From Ptiloglossa arizonensis (Eukaryota > Arthropoda > Insecta > Hymenoptera > Colletidae): a DNA stretch of 64,000 bases. The stretch covers positions 248,001 through 312,000 of the forward strand of contig NW_027478520.1 in assembly GCF_051014685.1 (NCBI RefSeq), read 5' to 3'. The notes under the pieces are model-generated. The model did not search any database and had not been told where the DNA came from. It was given only the letters and a program-made list of their open reading frames with translations. Shown here one piece after another: positions 32,400 to 45,879 of the stretch. How positions within the stretch are numbered: the first letter of the stretch is position 1; each line of letters begins with the position of its first letter. The position numbers and the translations under genes are program-made.

Positions 32400-35330
32400 T
32401 TTCTTCGTTTCTCAGTTTCTTTCTTCGTTTCTCCGCTTCTTTCTTCGTTTCTCCGTTTCTTTCTTCGTTCTCCGTTTCTTTATTCGTTTCTCCGTTTATT
32501 TCTTCGTTTCTCCATTTCTTTCTCCGTTTCTCCGTTTATTTCTTCGTTTCTCCATTTATTTCTCCGATTCTCCGTTTCTTTCTTCGTTTCTCCGTTTCTT
32601 TGTTCGTTTCTCCGTTTCTTTGTTCGTTTCTCCGATTCTTTCTTCGTTTCTCCGTTTCTTTGTTCGTTTCTCCGTTTCTTTCTCCGTTTCTCGGTCTATT
32701 TCTTCGTTTCTCCATTTATTTCCCCGATTCTCCGTTTCTTTCTTCGTTTCTCAGTTTCTTTCTTCGTTTCTCCGTTTCTTACTTCGTTTCTCCGTTTCTT
32801 TCTTCGTTTCTCCGTTTCATTCTTCGTTTCCCCGTTTCTTTCTTCGTTTCTCCGTTTCTTTCTTTGTTTCTCCGTTTCTTTCTTTGTTTCTCCGTTTCTT
32901 TCTTCATTTCTCCGTTTATTTCTTCGTTTCTTCATTTCATTGTTCGTTTCTCCGTTTCATTGTTCGTTTCTCTGTTTCTTTCTTCGTTTCTCCGTTTCTT
33001 TGTTCGTTTCTCCGTTTCTTTCTTTGCTTCTCCGTTTCTTTCTTCATTTCTCCGTTTATTTCTTGGTTTCTCCGTTTCATTCTTCGTTTCTGCGTTTCAT
33101 TGTTCGTTTCTCCGTTCCTTTCTTCGTTTCTCCGTTTCTTTGTTCGTTTCTCCGCTTCTTTCTTTGTTTCTCCGTTTCTTTCTTTGTTTCTCCGTTTCTT
33201 TCTTCATTTCTCCGTTTATTTCTTCGTTTCTTCATTTCATTGTTCGTTTCTCCGTTTCATTGTTCGTTTCTCTGTTTCTTTCTTCGTTTCTCCGTTTCTT
33301 TGTTCGTTTCTCCGTTTCTTTCTTTGCTTCTCCGTTTCTTTCTTTGCTTCTCCGTTTCTTTCTTCATTTCTCCGTCTATTTCTTCATTTCTCCGTTTCAT
33401 TCTTCGTTTCTGCGTTTCATTGTTCGTTTCTCCGTTCCTTTCATCGTTTCTCCGTTTCTTTGTTCGTTTCTCCGTTTCCTTCTCCGTTTCTTCGTTTCTT
33501 TCTTCGTTTCTCCGTTTACTTCTTCGTTTCTCCTTTGCTTTCTTCGTTTCTCCGTTTCTTTGTTCGTTTCTCCGTTTCATTCTTCGTTTCTCCATTTATT
33601 TCTCCGTTTCTCCGTTTCTTTCTTCGTTTCTCCGTTTCTTTTTTCGTTTCTCCGTTTCTTTTTCCGTTTCTCGGTTTATTTCTTCGTTTCTCCATTTATT
33701 TCTCCGTTTCTTTCTTCGTTTCTCCGTTTCTTTCTTCGTTTCTCCCTTTCTTTCTTAGTTTCTCCGTTTCTTTCTTCGTTTCTCCGTTTATTTCTTCGTT
33801 TCTGCGTTTATTTCTTCGTTTCTCCATTTATTTCTTCGTTTCTCCGTTTCTTTCTTCGTTTCTCCGTTTCTTTCTTCGTTCTGCGTTTCTTTGTTCGTTT
33901 CTCCGTTTATTTCTTCGTTTCTCGATTTATTTCTCCGTTTCTCCTTTTATTTTTTCGTTTCTCCATTTATTTCTCCGATTCTCCGTTTCTTTCTTCGTTT
34001 CTCCGTTTCTTTGTTCGTTTCTCCGTTTCTTTGTTCGTTTCTGTGTTTCTTTCTTCGTTTCTCCGTTTCTTTGTTCGTTTCTCCGTTTCTTTCTCCGTTT
34101 CTCGGTCTATTTCTTCGTTTCTCCATTTATTTCCCAGATTCTCCGTTTCTTTCTTCGTTTCTCAGTTTCTTTCTTCGTTTCTCCGTTTCTTACTTCGTTT
34201 CTCCGTTTCTTTCTTCGTTTCTCCGTTTCTTTCTTCGTATCTCCGTTTCTTTCTTCGTTTCTCCGTTTCTTTCTTCGTTTCTCCGTTTCTTTTATCGTTT
34301 CTTCGTTTCTCCGTTTATATCTTCGTTCCTCCGTTTATATCTTCGTTCCTCCGTTTATATCTTCGTTTCTCCATTTATTTCTCCGTTTCTTTCTTCGTTT
34401 CTCCGTTTCATTCTTCGTTTCCCCGTTTCTTTCTTCGTTTCTCCGTTTCTTTCTTTGTTTCTCCGTTTCTTTCTTTGTTTCTCCGTTTCTTTCTTCATTT
34501 CTCCGTTTATTTCTTCGTTTCTCCGTTTCATTGTTCGTTTCTCCGTTTCATTGTTCGTTTCTCTGTTTCTTTCTTCGTTTCTCCGTTTCTTTGTTCGTTT
34601 CTCCGTTTCTTTCTTTGCTTCTCTTTTTCTTTCTTCATTTCTCCGTTTCTTTCTTCGTTTCTCCGTTTCTTTGTTCGTTACACCGTTTCTTTCTTCGTTT
34701 CTCCGTTTCTTTCTTCGTTTCTCCGTTTCTTTCTTCGTTTCTCCGTTTCTCCATTTATTTCTCCGTTTCTCCGTTTCATTCTTCGTTTCTCCGTTTCTTT
34801 GTTCGTTTCTCCGTTTCTTTCTTCGTTTCTCCGTTTCTTTCTTCGTTCTCCGTTTCTTTGTTCGTTTCTCCGTTTATTTCTTCGTTTCTCCATTTATTCC
34901 TCCGTTTCTCCGTTTATTTCTTCGTTTCTCCATTTATTTCTCCGATTTTCCGTTTCTTTCTTCGTTTCTCCGTTTCTTTGTTCGTTTCTCCGTTTCTTTG
35001 TTCGTTTCTCCGTTTCTTTCTTCGTTTCTCCATTTATTTCTCCGTTTCTCCGTTTCTTTCTTCGTTTCTCCGTTTCTTTTTTCGTTTGTCCGTTTCTTTT
35101 TCCGTTTCTCGGTTTATTTCTTCGTTTCTCCATTTATTTCTACGTTTCTTTCTTCGTTTCTCCGTTTCTTTCTTCGTTTCTCCGTTTCTTTCTTCGTTTC
35201 TCCGTTTCTTTCTTCGTTTCTCCGTTACTTTCTTCATTTCTGCGTTTCTTTCTCCGTTTCTCCGTTTATTTCTTCGTTTCTCCGTTTCTTTCTTAGTTTC
35301 TCCGTTTCTTTCTTCGTTTCTCCATCTATT
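32400..35330 (-). repeat. ~2.9-kb duplicated segment, copy 1
   Basis: Matches 37330-40050 in the same orientation. Offsets are 4898 bp at the ggtctatttcttcg landmark (32693/37591), 5058 bp after a ~160-bp difference, then about 4759 and 4739 bp further right. The changing offset shows several deletions or gains since duplication. Confidence 0.8.
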
Positions 35331-37329
35331 TCTCCGTTTCTTTCTTCGTTTCTCCGTTTCATTCTTCGTTTCCCCGTTTCTTTCTTCGTTTCTCCGTTTC
35401 TTTCTTTGTTTCTCCGTTTCTTTCTTTGTTTCTCCGCTTCTTTCTTCATTTCTCCGTTTATTTCTTCGTTTCTCCGTTTCATTGTTCGTTTCTCCGTTTC
35501 ATTGTTCGTTTCTCTGTTTCTTTCTTCGTTTCTCCGTTTCTTTCTTTGCTTCACCGTTTCTTTCTTCATTTCTCCGTTTATTTCTTCGTTTCTCCGTTTC
35601 ATTCTTCGTTTCTGCGTTTCATTGTTCGTTTCTCCGTTCCTTTCTTCGTTTCTCCGTTTCTTTGTTCGTTTCTCCGTTTATTTCTTCGTTTCTCCGTTTC
35701 TTTCTTAGTTTCTCCGTTTCTTTCTTCGTTTCTCCATTTATTTCTCCGTTTCTTTCTTCGTTTCTTCGTTTCTTTCTTCGTAACACCGTTTCTTTCTTCG
35801 TTTCTTCGTTTCTTTCTTCGTTACACCGTTTCTTTCTTCGTTTCTCCGTTTCTTTCTTCGTTTCTCGGTTTCTTTCTTCTTTTCTCCATTTATTTCTCCG
35901 TTTCTCCGTTTCATTCTTCGTTTCTCCGTTTCTTTGTTCGTTTCTCCGATTCTTTCTTCGTTTCTCCGTTTCTTTGTTCGTTTCTCCATTTCTTTCTCCG
36001 TTTCTCGGTCTATTTCTTCGTTTCTCCATTTATTAACCCCGATTCTCCGTTTCTTTCTTCGTTTCTCAGTTTCTTTCTTCGTTTCTCCGATTCTTACTTC
36101 GTTTCTCCGTTTCTTTCTTCGTTTCTCCGTTTCTTTCTTCGTATCTCCGTTTCTTTCTTCGTTTCTCCGTTTCTTTCTTCGTTTCTCCGTTTCTTTTATC
36201 GTTTCTTCGTTTCTCCGATTATATCTTCGTTCCTCCGTTTATATCTTCGTTTCTCCATTTATTTCTCCGTTTCTTTCTTCGTTTCTCCGTTTCATTCTTC
36301 GTTTCCCCGTTTCTTTCTTCGTTTCTCCGTTTCTTTCTTGGTTTCTCCGTTTCTTTCTTTGTTTCTCCGTTTCTTTCTTCATTTCTCCGTTTATTTCTTC
36401 GTTTCTCCGTTTCATTGTTCGTTTCTCCGTTTCATTGTTCGTTTCTCTGTTTCTTTCTTCGTTTCTCCGTTTCTTTGTTCGTTTCTCCGTTTCTTTCTTT
36501 GCTTCACCGTTTCTTTCTTCATTTCTCCGTTTATTTCTTCGTTTCTCCGTTTCATTCTTCGTTTCTGCGTTTCATTGTTCGTTTCTCCGTTCCTTTCTTC
36601 GTTTCTTCGTTTCTTTGTTCGTTTCTCCGTTTATTTCTTCGTTTCTCCGTTTCTTTCTTAGTTTCTCCGTTTCTTTCATCGTTTCTCCATTTATTTCTCC
36701 GTTTCTTTCTTCGTTTCATCGTTTCTTTCTTCGTTACACCGTTTCTTTCTTCGTTTCTTCGTTTCTTTCTTCGTTACACCGTTTCTTTCTTCGTTTCTCC
36801 GTTTCTTTCTTCGTTTCTCGGTTTCTTTCTTCGTTTCTCCGTTTATTTCTTCGTTTCTCCATTTATTTCTCCGATTCTCCGTTTCTTTCTTCGTGTCTCC
36901 GTTTCTTTGTTCGTTTCTCCGTTTCTTTCTTCGTTTCTCCGTTTCTTTCTTCGTATCCCCGTTTCTTTCTTCGTTTCTCCGTTTCTTTCTTCGTTTCTCC
37001 GTTTCTTTTTTCGTTTGTCCGTTTCTTTTTCCGTTTCTCGGTTTATTTCTTCGTTTCTCCATTTATTTCTCCGTTTCTCCATTTATTTCACCGTTTCTTT
37101 CTTCGTTTCTCCGTTTCTTTCTTCGTTTCTCCGTTTCTTTCTTCGTTTCTCCGTTACTTTCTTCATTTCTCCGTTTCTTTCTCCGTTTCTCCGTTTATTT
37201 CTTCGTTTCTCCGTTTCTTTCTTCGTTTCTCGGTTTCTTTCTTCGTTTCTCCGTTTATTTCTTCGTTTCTCCATTTATTTCTCCGTTTCTCCGTTTCATT
37301 CTTCGTGTCTCCGTTTCTTTGTTCGTTTC

Positions 37330-40050
37330 TCCGCTTCGTTCTTCGTTTCTCCGTTTCTTTCTTCGTTCTCCGTTTCTTTATTCGTTTCTCCGTTTATTTC
37401 TTCGTTTCTCCATTTCTTTCTCCGTTTCTCCGTTTATTTCTTCGTTTCTCCATTTATTTCTCCGATTCTCCGTTTCTTTCTTCGTTTCTCCGTTTCTTTG
37501 TTCGTTTCTCCGTTTCTTTGTTCGTTTCTCCGATTCTTTCTTCGTTTCTCCGTTTCTTTGTTCGTTTCTCCGTTTCTTTCTCCGTTTCTCGGTCTATTTC
37601 TTCGTTTCTCCATTTATTTCCCCGATTCTCCGTTTCTTTCTTCGTTTCTCAGTTTCTTTCTTCGTTTCTCCGTTTCTTACTTCGTTTCTCCGTTTCTTTC
37701 TTCGTTTCTCCGTTTCTTTCTTCGTATCTCCGTTTCTTTCTTCGTTTCTCCGTTTCTTTCTTCGTTTCTCCGTTTCATTTATCGTTTCTTCGTTTCTCCG
37801 TTTATATCTTCGTTCCTCCGTTTATATCTTCGTTTCTCCATTTATTTCTCCGTTTCTTTCTTCGTTTCTCCGTTTCATTCTTCGTTTCCCCGTTTCTTTC
37901 TTCGTTTCTCCGTTTCTTTCTTTGTTTCTCCGTTTCTTTCTTTGTTTCTCCGTTTCTTTCTTCATTTCTCCGTTTATTTCTTCGTTTCTTCATTTAATTG
38001 TTCGTTTCTCCGTTTCATTGTTCGTTTCTCTGTTTCTTTCTTCGTTTCTCCGTTTCTTTGTTCGTTTCTCCGTTTCTTTCTTTGCTTCTCCGTTTCTTTC
38101 TTCATTTCTCCGTTTATTTCTTGGTTTCTCCGTTTCATTCTTCGTTTCTGCGTTTCATTGTTCGTTTCTCCGTTCCTTTCTTCGTTTCTCCGTTTCTTTG
38201 TTCGTTTCTCCGTTTCTTTCTTTGTTTCTCCGTTTCTTTCTTTGTTTCTCCGTTTCTTTCTTCATTTCTCCGTTTATTTCTTCGTTTCTTCATTTCATTG
38301 TTCGTTTCTCCGTTTCATTGTTCGTTTCTCTGTTTCTTTCTTCGTTTCTCCGTTTCTTTGTTCGTTTCTCCGTTTCTTTCTTTGCTTCTCCGTTTCTTTC
38401 TTTGCTTCTTCGTTTCTTTCTTCATTTCTCCGTCTATTTCTTCATTTCTCCGTTTCATTCTTCGTTTCTGCGTTTCATTGTTCGTTTCTCCGTTCCTTTC
38501 TTCGTTTCTCCGTTTCTTTGTTCGTTTCTCCGTTTCCTTCTCCGTTTCTTCGTTTCTTTCTTCGTTTCTCCGTTTACTTCTTCGTTTCTCCTTTTCTTTC
38601 TTCGTTTCTCCGTTTCTTTGTTCGTTTCTCCGTTTCATTCTTCGTTTCTCCATTTATTTCTCCGTTTCTCCGTTTCTTTCTTCGTTTCTCCGTTTCTTTT
38701 TTCGTTTCTCCGTTTCTTTTTCCGTTTCTCGGTTTATTTCTTCGTTTCTCCATTTATTTCTCCGTTTCTTTCTTCGTTTCTCCGTTTCTTTCTTCGTTTC
38801 TCCCTTTCTTTCTTAGTTTCTCCGTTTCTTTCTTCGTTTCTCCGTTTATTTCTTCGTTTCTGCGTTTATTTCTTCGTTTCTCCATTTATTTCTTCGTTTC
38901 TCCGCTTCTTTCTTCGTTTCTCAGTTTCTTTCTTCGTTTCTCCGTTTCTTACTTCGTTTCTCCGTTTCTTTCTTCGTTTCTCCGTTTCTTTCTTCGTATC
39001 TCCGTTTCTTTCTTCGTTTCTCCGTTTCTTTCTTCGTTTCTCCGTTTCTTTTATCGTTTCTTCGTTTCTCCGTTTATATCTTCGTTCCTCCGTTTATATC
39101 TTCGTTCCTCCGTTTATATCTTCGTTTCTCCATTTATTTCTCCGTTTCTTTCTTCGTTTCTCCGTTTCATTCTTCGTTTCCCCGTTTCTTTCTTCGTTTC
39201 TCCGTTTCTTTCTTTGTTTCTCCGTTTCTTTCTTTGTTTCTCCGTTTCTTTCTTCATTTCTCCGTTTATTTCTTCGTTTCTCCGTTTCATTGTTCGTTTC
39301 TCCGTTTCATTGTTCGTTTCTCTGTTTCTTTCTTCGTTTCTCCGTTTCTTTGTTCGTTTCTCCGTTTCTTTCTTTGCTTCTCTTTTTCTTTCTTCATTTC
39401 TCCGTTTCTTTCTTCGTTTCTCCGTTTCTTTGTTCGTTACACCGTTTCTTTCTTCGTTTCTCCGTTTCTTTCTTCGTTTCTCCGTTTCTCCATTTATTTC
39501 TCCGTTTCTCCGTTTCATTCTTCGTTTCTCCGTTTCTTTGTTCGTTTCTCCGTTTCTTTCTTCGTTTCTCCGTTTCTTTCTTCGTTCTCCGTTTCTTTGT
39601 TCGTTTCTCCGTTTATTTCTTCGTTTCTCCATTTATTCCTCCGTTTCTCCGTTTATTTCTTCGTTTCTCCATTTATTTCTCCGATTTTCCGTTTCTTTCT
39701 TCGTTTCTCCGTTTCTTTGTTCGTTTCTCCGTTTCTTTGTTCGTTTCTCCGTTTCTTTCTTCGTTTCTCCATTTATTTCTCCGTTTCTCCGTTTCTTTCT
39801 TCGTTTCTCCGTTTCTTTTTTCGTTTGTCCGTTTCTTTTTCCGTTTCTCGGTTTATTTCTTCGTTTCTCCATTTATTTCTCCGTTTCTTTCTTCGTTTCT
39901 CCGTTTCTTTCTTCGTTTCTCCGTTTCTTTCTTCGTTTCTCCGTTACTTTCTTCATTTCTGCGTTTCTTTCTCCGTTTCTCCGTTTATTTCTTCGTTTCT
40001 CCGTTTCTTTCTTAGTTTCTCCGTTTCTTTCTTCGTTTCTCCATCTATTT
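37330..40050 (-). repeat. ~2.9-kb duplicated segment, copy 2
   Basis: Partner of 32400-35330. Shared private marks include the double 'cgtttatatcttcgttcctc' series (34321/39080), 'cttctctttttc', 'gttacaccg' and 'tccatttattcctccg'. Confidence 0.8.
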
Positions 40051-42479
40051 CTCCGTTTCTTTCTTCGTTTCTTCGTTTCTTTCTTCGTTTCTCCATTTCT
40101 TTCTCCGTTTCTCCGTTTATTTCTTCGTTTCTCCATTTATTTCTCCGATTCTCCGTTTCTTTCTTCGTTTCTCCGTTTCTTTCTTCGTTTCTCCGTTTCA
40201 TTCTTCGTTTCTGCGTTTCATTGTTCGTTTCTCCGTACCTTTCTTCGTTTCTCCGTTTCTTTGTTCGTTTCTCCGTTTATTTCTTCGTTTCTCCGTTTCT
40301 TTCTTAGTTTCTCCGTTTCTTTCTTCGTTACTCCATTTATTTCTCCGTTTCTTTCTTCGTTTCTTCGTTTCTTTCTTCGTTACACCGTTTCTTTCTTCGT
40401 TTCTTCGTTTCTTTCTTCGTTACACCGTTTCTTTCTTCGTTTCTCCGTTTCGTTCTTCGTTTCTCGGTTTCTTTATTCGTTTCTCCGTTTATTTCTTCGT
40501 TTCTCCATTTATTTCTCCGTTTCTCCGTTTCATTCTTCGTTTCTCCGTTTCTTTGTTCGTTTCTCCGCTTCTTTCTTCGTTTCTCCGTTTCTTTCTTCTT
40601 TCTCCGTTTCTTTATTCGCTTCTCCGTTTATTTCTTCGTTTCTCCATTTCTTTCTCCGTTTCTCCGTTTCTTTCTTCGTTTCTCCATTTATTTCTCCGAT
40701 TCTCCGTTTCTTTCTTCGTTTCTCCGTTTCTTTGTTCGTTTCTCCGTTTCTTTGTTCGTTTCTCCGATTCTTTCTTCGTTTCTCCGTTTCTTTGTTCGTT
40801 TCTCCATTTCTTTCTCCGTTTCTCGTTCTATTTCTTCGTTTCTCCATTTATTTCCCCGATTCTCCGTTTCTTTCTTCGTTTCTCAGTTTCTTTCTTCGTT
40901 CTCCGTTTCTTTATTCGCTTCTCCGTTTATTTCTTCGTTTCTCCATTTCTTTCTCCGTTCCTCCGTTTATTTCTTCGTTTCTCCATTTATTTCTCCGATT
41001 CTCCGTTTCTTTCTTCGTTTCTCCGTTTCTTTGTTCGTTTCTCCGTTTCTTTGTTCGTTTCTCCGATTCTTTCTTCGTTTCTCCGTTTCTTTGTTCGTTT
41101 CTCCATTTCTTTCTCCGTTTCTCGGTCTATTTCTTCGTTTCTCCATTTATTTCCCCGATTCTCCGTTTCTTTCTTCGTTTCTCAGTTTCTTTCTTCGTTT
41201 CTCCGTTTCTTACTTCGTTTCTCCGTTTCTTTCTTCGTTTCTCCGTTTCTTTCTTCGTATCTCCGTTTCTTTCTTCGTTTCTCCGTTTCTTTCTTCGTTT
41301 CTCCGTTTCTTTTATCGTTTCTTCGTTTCTCCGTTTATATCTTCGTTCCTCCGTTTATATCTTCGTTTCTCCATTTATTTCTCCGTTTCTTTTTTCGTTT
41401 CTCCGTTTCATTCTTCGTTTCCCCGTTTCTTTCTTCGTTTCTCCGTTTCTTTCTTGGTTTCTCCGTTTCTTTGTATGTTTCTCCGTTTCTTTCTTCATTT
41501 CTCCGTTTATTTCTCCGTTTCTCCGTTTCATTGTTCGTTTCTCCGTTTCATTGTGCGTTTCTCTGTTTCTTTCTTCGTTTCTCCGTTTCTTTCTTCGTTT
41601 CTCCGTTTCTTTCTTTGCTTCTACGTTTCTTTCTTCATTTCTCCGTTTATTTCTTCGTTTCTCCGTTTCATTGTTCGTTTCTGCGTTTCATTGTTCGTTT
41701 CTCCGTTCCTTTCTTCGTTTCTCCGTTTCTTTGTTCGTTTCTCCGTTTCTTTCTCCGTTTCTTCGTTTCTTTCTTCGTTTCTCCGTTTCTTTCTTCGTTT
41801 CTCCGTTTCTTTCTTCGTTTTGCGTTTCTTTGTTCGTTTCTCCGTTTATTTCTTCGTTTCTCCATTTATTTCTCCGTTTCTCCTTTTATTTTTTCGTTTC
41901 TCCATTTATTTCTCCGATTCTCCGTTTCTTTCTTCGTTTCTCCGTTTCTTTGTTCGTTTCTCCGTTTCTTTGTTCGTTTCTCCGATTCTTTCTTCGTTTC
42001 TCCGTTTCTTTGTTCGTTTCTCCATTTCTTTCTCCGTTTCTCGGTCTATTTCTTCGTTTCTCCATTTATTTCCCCGATTCTCCGTTTCTTTCTTCGTTTC
42101 TCAGTTTCTTTCTTCGTTTCTCCGTTTCTTACTTCGTTTCTCCGTTTCTTTCTTCGTTTCTCCGTTTCTTTCTTCGTATCTCCGTTTCTTTCTTCGTTTC
42201 TCCGTTTCTTTCTTCGTTTCTCCGTTTCTTTTATCGTTTCTTCGCTTCTCCGTTTATATCTTCGTTCCTCCGTTTATATCTTCGTTTCTCCATTTATTTC
42301 TCCGTTTCTTACTTCGTTTCTCCGTTTCTTTCTTCGTTTCTCCGTTTCTTTCTTCGTATCTCCGTTTCTTTCTTCGTTTCTCCGTTTCTTTCTTCGTTTC
42401 TCCGTTTCTTTTATCGTTTCTTCGTTTCTCCGTTTATATCTTCGTTCCTCCGTTTATATCTTCGTTCCTCCGTTTATAT

Positions 42480-44850
42480 CTTCGTTTCTCCATTTATTTC
42501 TCCGTTTCTTTCTTCGTTTCTCCGTTTCATTCTTCGTTTCCCCGTTTCTTTCTTCGTTTCTCCGTTTCTTTCTTTGTTTCTCCGTTTCTTTCTTTGTTTC
42601 TCCGTTTCTTTCTTTGCTTCTCTTTTTCTTTCTTCATTTCTACGTTTATTTCTTCGTTTCTCCGTTTCATTCTTCATTTCTGCGTTTCATAGTTCGTTTC
42701 TCCGTTCCTTTCTTCGTTTCTCCGTTTCTTTGTTCGTTTCTCCGTTTCTTTCTCCGTTTCTTCGTTTCTTTCTTCGTTTCTCCGTTTATTTCTTCGTTTC
42801 TCCGTTTCTTTCTTCGTTTCTCCGTTTCTTTGTTCGTTACACCGTTTCTTTCTTCGTTTCTCCGTTTCTTTCTTCGTTTCTCCGTTTCTTTCTTCGTTTC
42901 TCCGTTTATTTCTTCGTTTCTCCATTTATTTCTCCGTTTCTCCGTTTCATTCTTCGTTTCTCCGTTTCTTTGTTCGTTTCTCCGTTTCTTTGTTCGTTTC
43001 TCCGTTTCTTTCTTCGTTCTCCGTTTCTTTGTTCGTTTCTCCGTTTATTTCTTCGTTTCTCCATTTATTCCTCCGTTTCTCCGTTTATTTCTTCGTTTCT
43101 CCATTTATTTCTCCGATTCTCCGTTTCTTTCTTCGTTTCTCCGTTTCTTTCTTCGTTTCTCCGTTTCTTTCTCCGTTTCTTTCTTCGTTTCTCCGTTTAT
43201 TTCTTCGTTTCTCCGTTTCTTTCTTCGTTTCTCCGTTTCTTTTTTCGTTTGTCCGTTTCTTTTTCCGTTTCTCGGTTTATTTCTTCGTTTCTCCATTAAT
43301 TTCTCCGTTTCTTTCTTCATTTCTCCGTTTCTTTCTTCGTTTCTCCGTTTCTTTCTTCGTTTCTCCGTTACTTTCTTCATTTCTCCGTTTCTTTCTCCGT
43401 TTCTCCGTTTATTTCTTCGTTTCTCCGTTTCTTTCTTAGTTTCTCCGTTTCTTTCTTCGTTTCTCCATTTATTTCTCCGTTTCTTTCTTCGTTTCTTCGT
43501 TTCTTTCTTCGTTTCTCCATTTCTTTCTCCGTTTCTCCGTTTATTTCTTCGTTTCTCCATTTATTTCTCCGATTCTCCGTTTCGTTCTTCGTTTCTCCGT
43601 TTCTTTCTACGTTTCTCCGTTTCTTTGTTCGTTTCTCCGTTTCTTTCTTCGTTTCTCCGTTTCTTTCTTCGTATCTCCGTTTCTTTCTTCGTTTCTCCGT
43701 TTCTTTCTTCGTTTCTCCGTTTCTTTTATCGTTTCTTCGTTTCTCCGTTTATATCTTCGTTCCTCCGTTTATATCTTCGTTTCTCCATTTATTTCTCCGT
43801 TTCTTTCTTCGTTTCTCCGTTTCATTCTTCGTTTCCCCGTTTCTTTCTTTGTTTCTCCGTTTCTTTCTTCATTTCTCCGTTTATTTCTTCGTTTCTCCGT
43901 TTCATTGTTCGTTTCTCCGTTTCATTGTACGTTTCTCTGTTTCTTTCTTAGTTTCTCCGTTTCTTTGTTCGTTTCTCCGTTTCTTTCTTTGCTTCTCTTT
44001 TTCTTTCTTCATTTCTCCGTTTATTTCTTCGTTTCTCCGTTTCATTCTTCATTTCTGCGTTTCATTGTTCGTTTCTCCGTTCCTTTCTTCGTTTCTCCGT
44101 TTCTTTGTTCGTTTCTCCGTTTCTTTCTCCGTTTCTTCGTTTCTTTCTTCGTTTCTCCGTTTATTTCTTCGTTTCTCCGTTTCTTTCTTCGTTTCTCCGT
44201 TTCTTTGTTCGTTACACCGTTTCTTTCTTCGTTTCTCCGTTTCTTTCATCGTTTGTCCGTTTCTTTCTTCGTTTCTCGGTTTATTTCTTCGTTTCTCCAT
44301 TTATTTCTCCGTTTCTCCGTTTCATTCTTCGTTTCTCCGTTTCTTTGTTCGTTTCTCCGTTTCTTTGTTCGTTTCTCCGTTTCTTTCTTCGTTCTCCGTT
44401 TCTTTGTTTGTTTCTCCGTTTATTTCTTCGTTTCTCCATTTATTCCTCCGTTTCTCCGTTTATTTCTTCGTTTCTCCATTTATTTCTCCGATTCTCCGTT
44501 TCTTTCTTCGTTTCTCCGTTTCTTTCTTCGTTTCTCCGTTTCTTTCTCCGTTTCTTCGTTTCTTTCTTCGTTTCTCCGTTTATTTCTTCGTTTCTCCGTT
44601 TCTTTCTTCGTTTCTCCGTTTCTTTTTTCGTTTGTCCGTTTCTTTTTCCGTTTCTCGGTTTATTTCTTCGTTTCTCCATTAATTTCTCCGTTTCTTTCTT
44701 CGTTTCTCCGTTTCTTTCTTCGTTTCTCCGTTTCTTTCTTCGTTTCTCCGTTACTTTCTTCATTTCTCCGTTTCTTTCTCCGTTTCTCCGTTTATTTCTT
44801 CGTTTCTCCGTTTCTTTCTTAGTTTCTCCGTTTCTTTCTTCGTTTCCCCA
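42480..44850 (-). repeat. ~1375-bp tandem duplication
   Basis: 42480-43470 and 43800-44850 share the order 'cttctctttttc', 'cattcttcatttctgcg', 'gttacaccg', 'cgttctccg' (43018/44392), 'tccatttattcc' and 'tcggtttatttc' at an offset near 1375 bp. Substitutions separate the copies, e.g. 'cttcatttctacg' versus 'cttcatttctccg'. Confidence 0.8.
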
Positions 44851-45879
44851 TTTATTTCTCCGTTTCTTTCTTCGTTTCTTCGTTTCTTTCTTCGTTACAC
44901 CGTTTCTTTCTTCGTTTCTCCGTTTCTTTCTTCGCTTCTCCGTTTCTTTCTTCGTTTCTCCGTTTATTTCTTCGTTTCTCCATTTATTTCTCCGTTTCTC
45001 GGTCTATTTCTTCGTTTCTCCATTTATTTCCCCGATTCTCCGTTTCTTTCTTCGTTTCTCAGTTTCTTTCTTCGTTTCTCCGTTTCTTACTTCGTTTCTC
45101 CGTTTCTTTTATCGTTTCTTCGTTTCTCCCTTTATATCTTCGTTCCTCCGTTTATATCTTCGTTTCTCCATTTATTTCTCCGTTTCTTTCTTCGTTTCTC
45201 CGTTTCATTCTTCGTTTCCCCGTTTCTTTCTTCGTTTCTCCGTTTCTTTCTTTGTTTCTCCGTTTCTTTCTTTGTTTCTCCGTTTCTTTCTTCATTTCTC
45301 CGTTTATTTCTTCGTTTCTCCGTTTCATTGTTCGTTTCTCCGTTTCATTGTTCGTTTCTCTGTTTCTTTCTTCGTTTCTCCGTTTTTTGTTCGTTTCTCC
45401 GTTTCTTTCTTTGCTTCTCCGTTTCTTTCTTCATTTCTCCGTTTATTTCTTCGTTTCTCCGTTTCATTCTTCGTTTCTGCGTTTCATTGTTCGTTTCTCC
45501 GTTCCTTTCTTCGTTTCTCCGTTTCTTTGTTCGTTTCTCCGTTTCTTTCTCCGTTTCTTCGTTTCTTTCTTCGTTTCTCCGTTTATTTCTTCGTTTCTCC
45601 GTTTCTTTCTCCGTTTATCCGTATCTTTGTTCGTTTCTCCGTTTCTTTGTTCGTTTCTCCGTTTCTTTCTTAGTTTCTCCATTTATTTCTCCGTTTCTCC
45701 GTTTCTTTCTTCGTTTCTCCGTTTCCTTTTTCTTTTCTCCGTTTCTTTTTCCGTTTCTCGGTTTATTTCTTCGTTTCTCCATTTATTTCTCCGTTTCTCC
45801 ATTTATTTCTCCGATTCTCCGTTTATTTCTTCGTTTCTCCATTTATTTCTCCGATTCTCCGTTTCTTTCTTCGTTTCTC

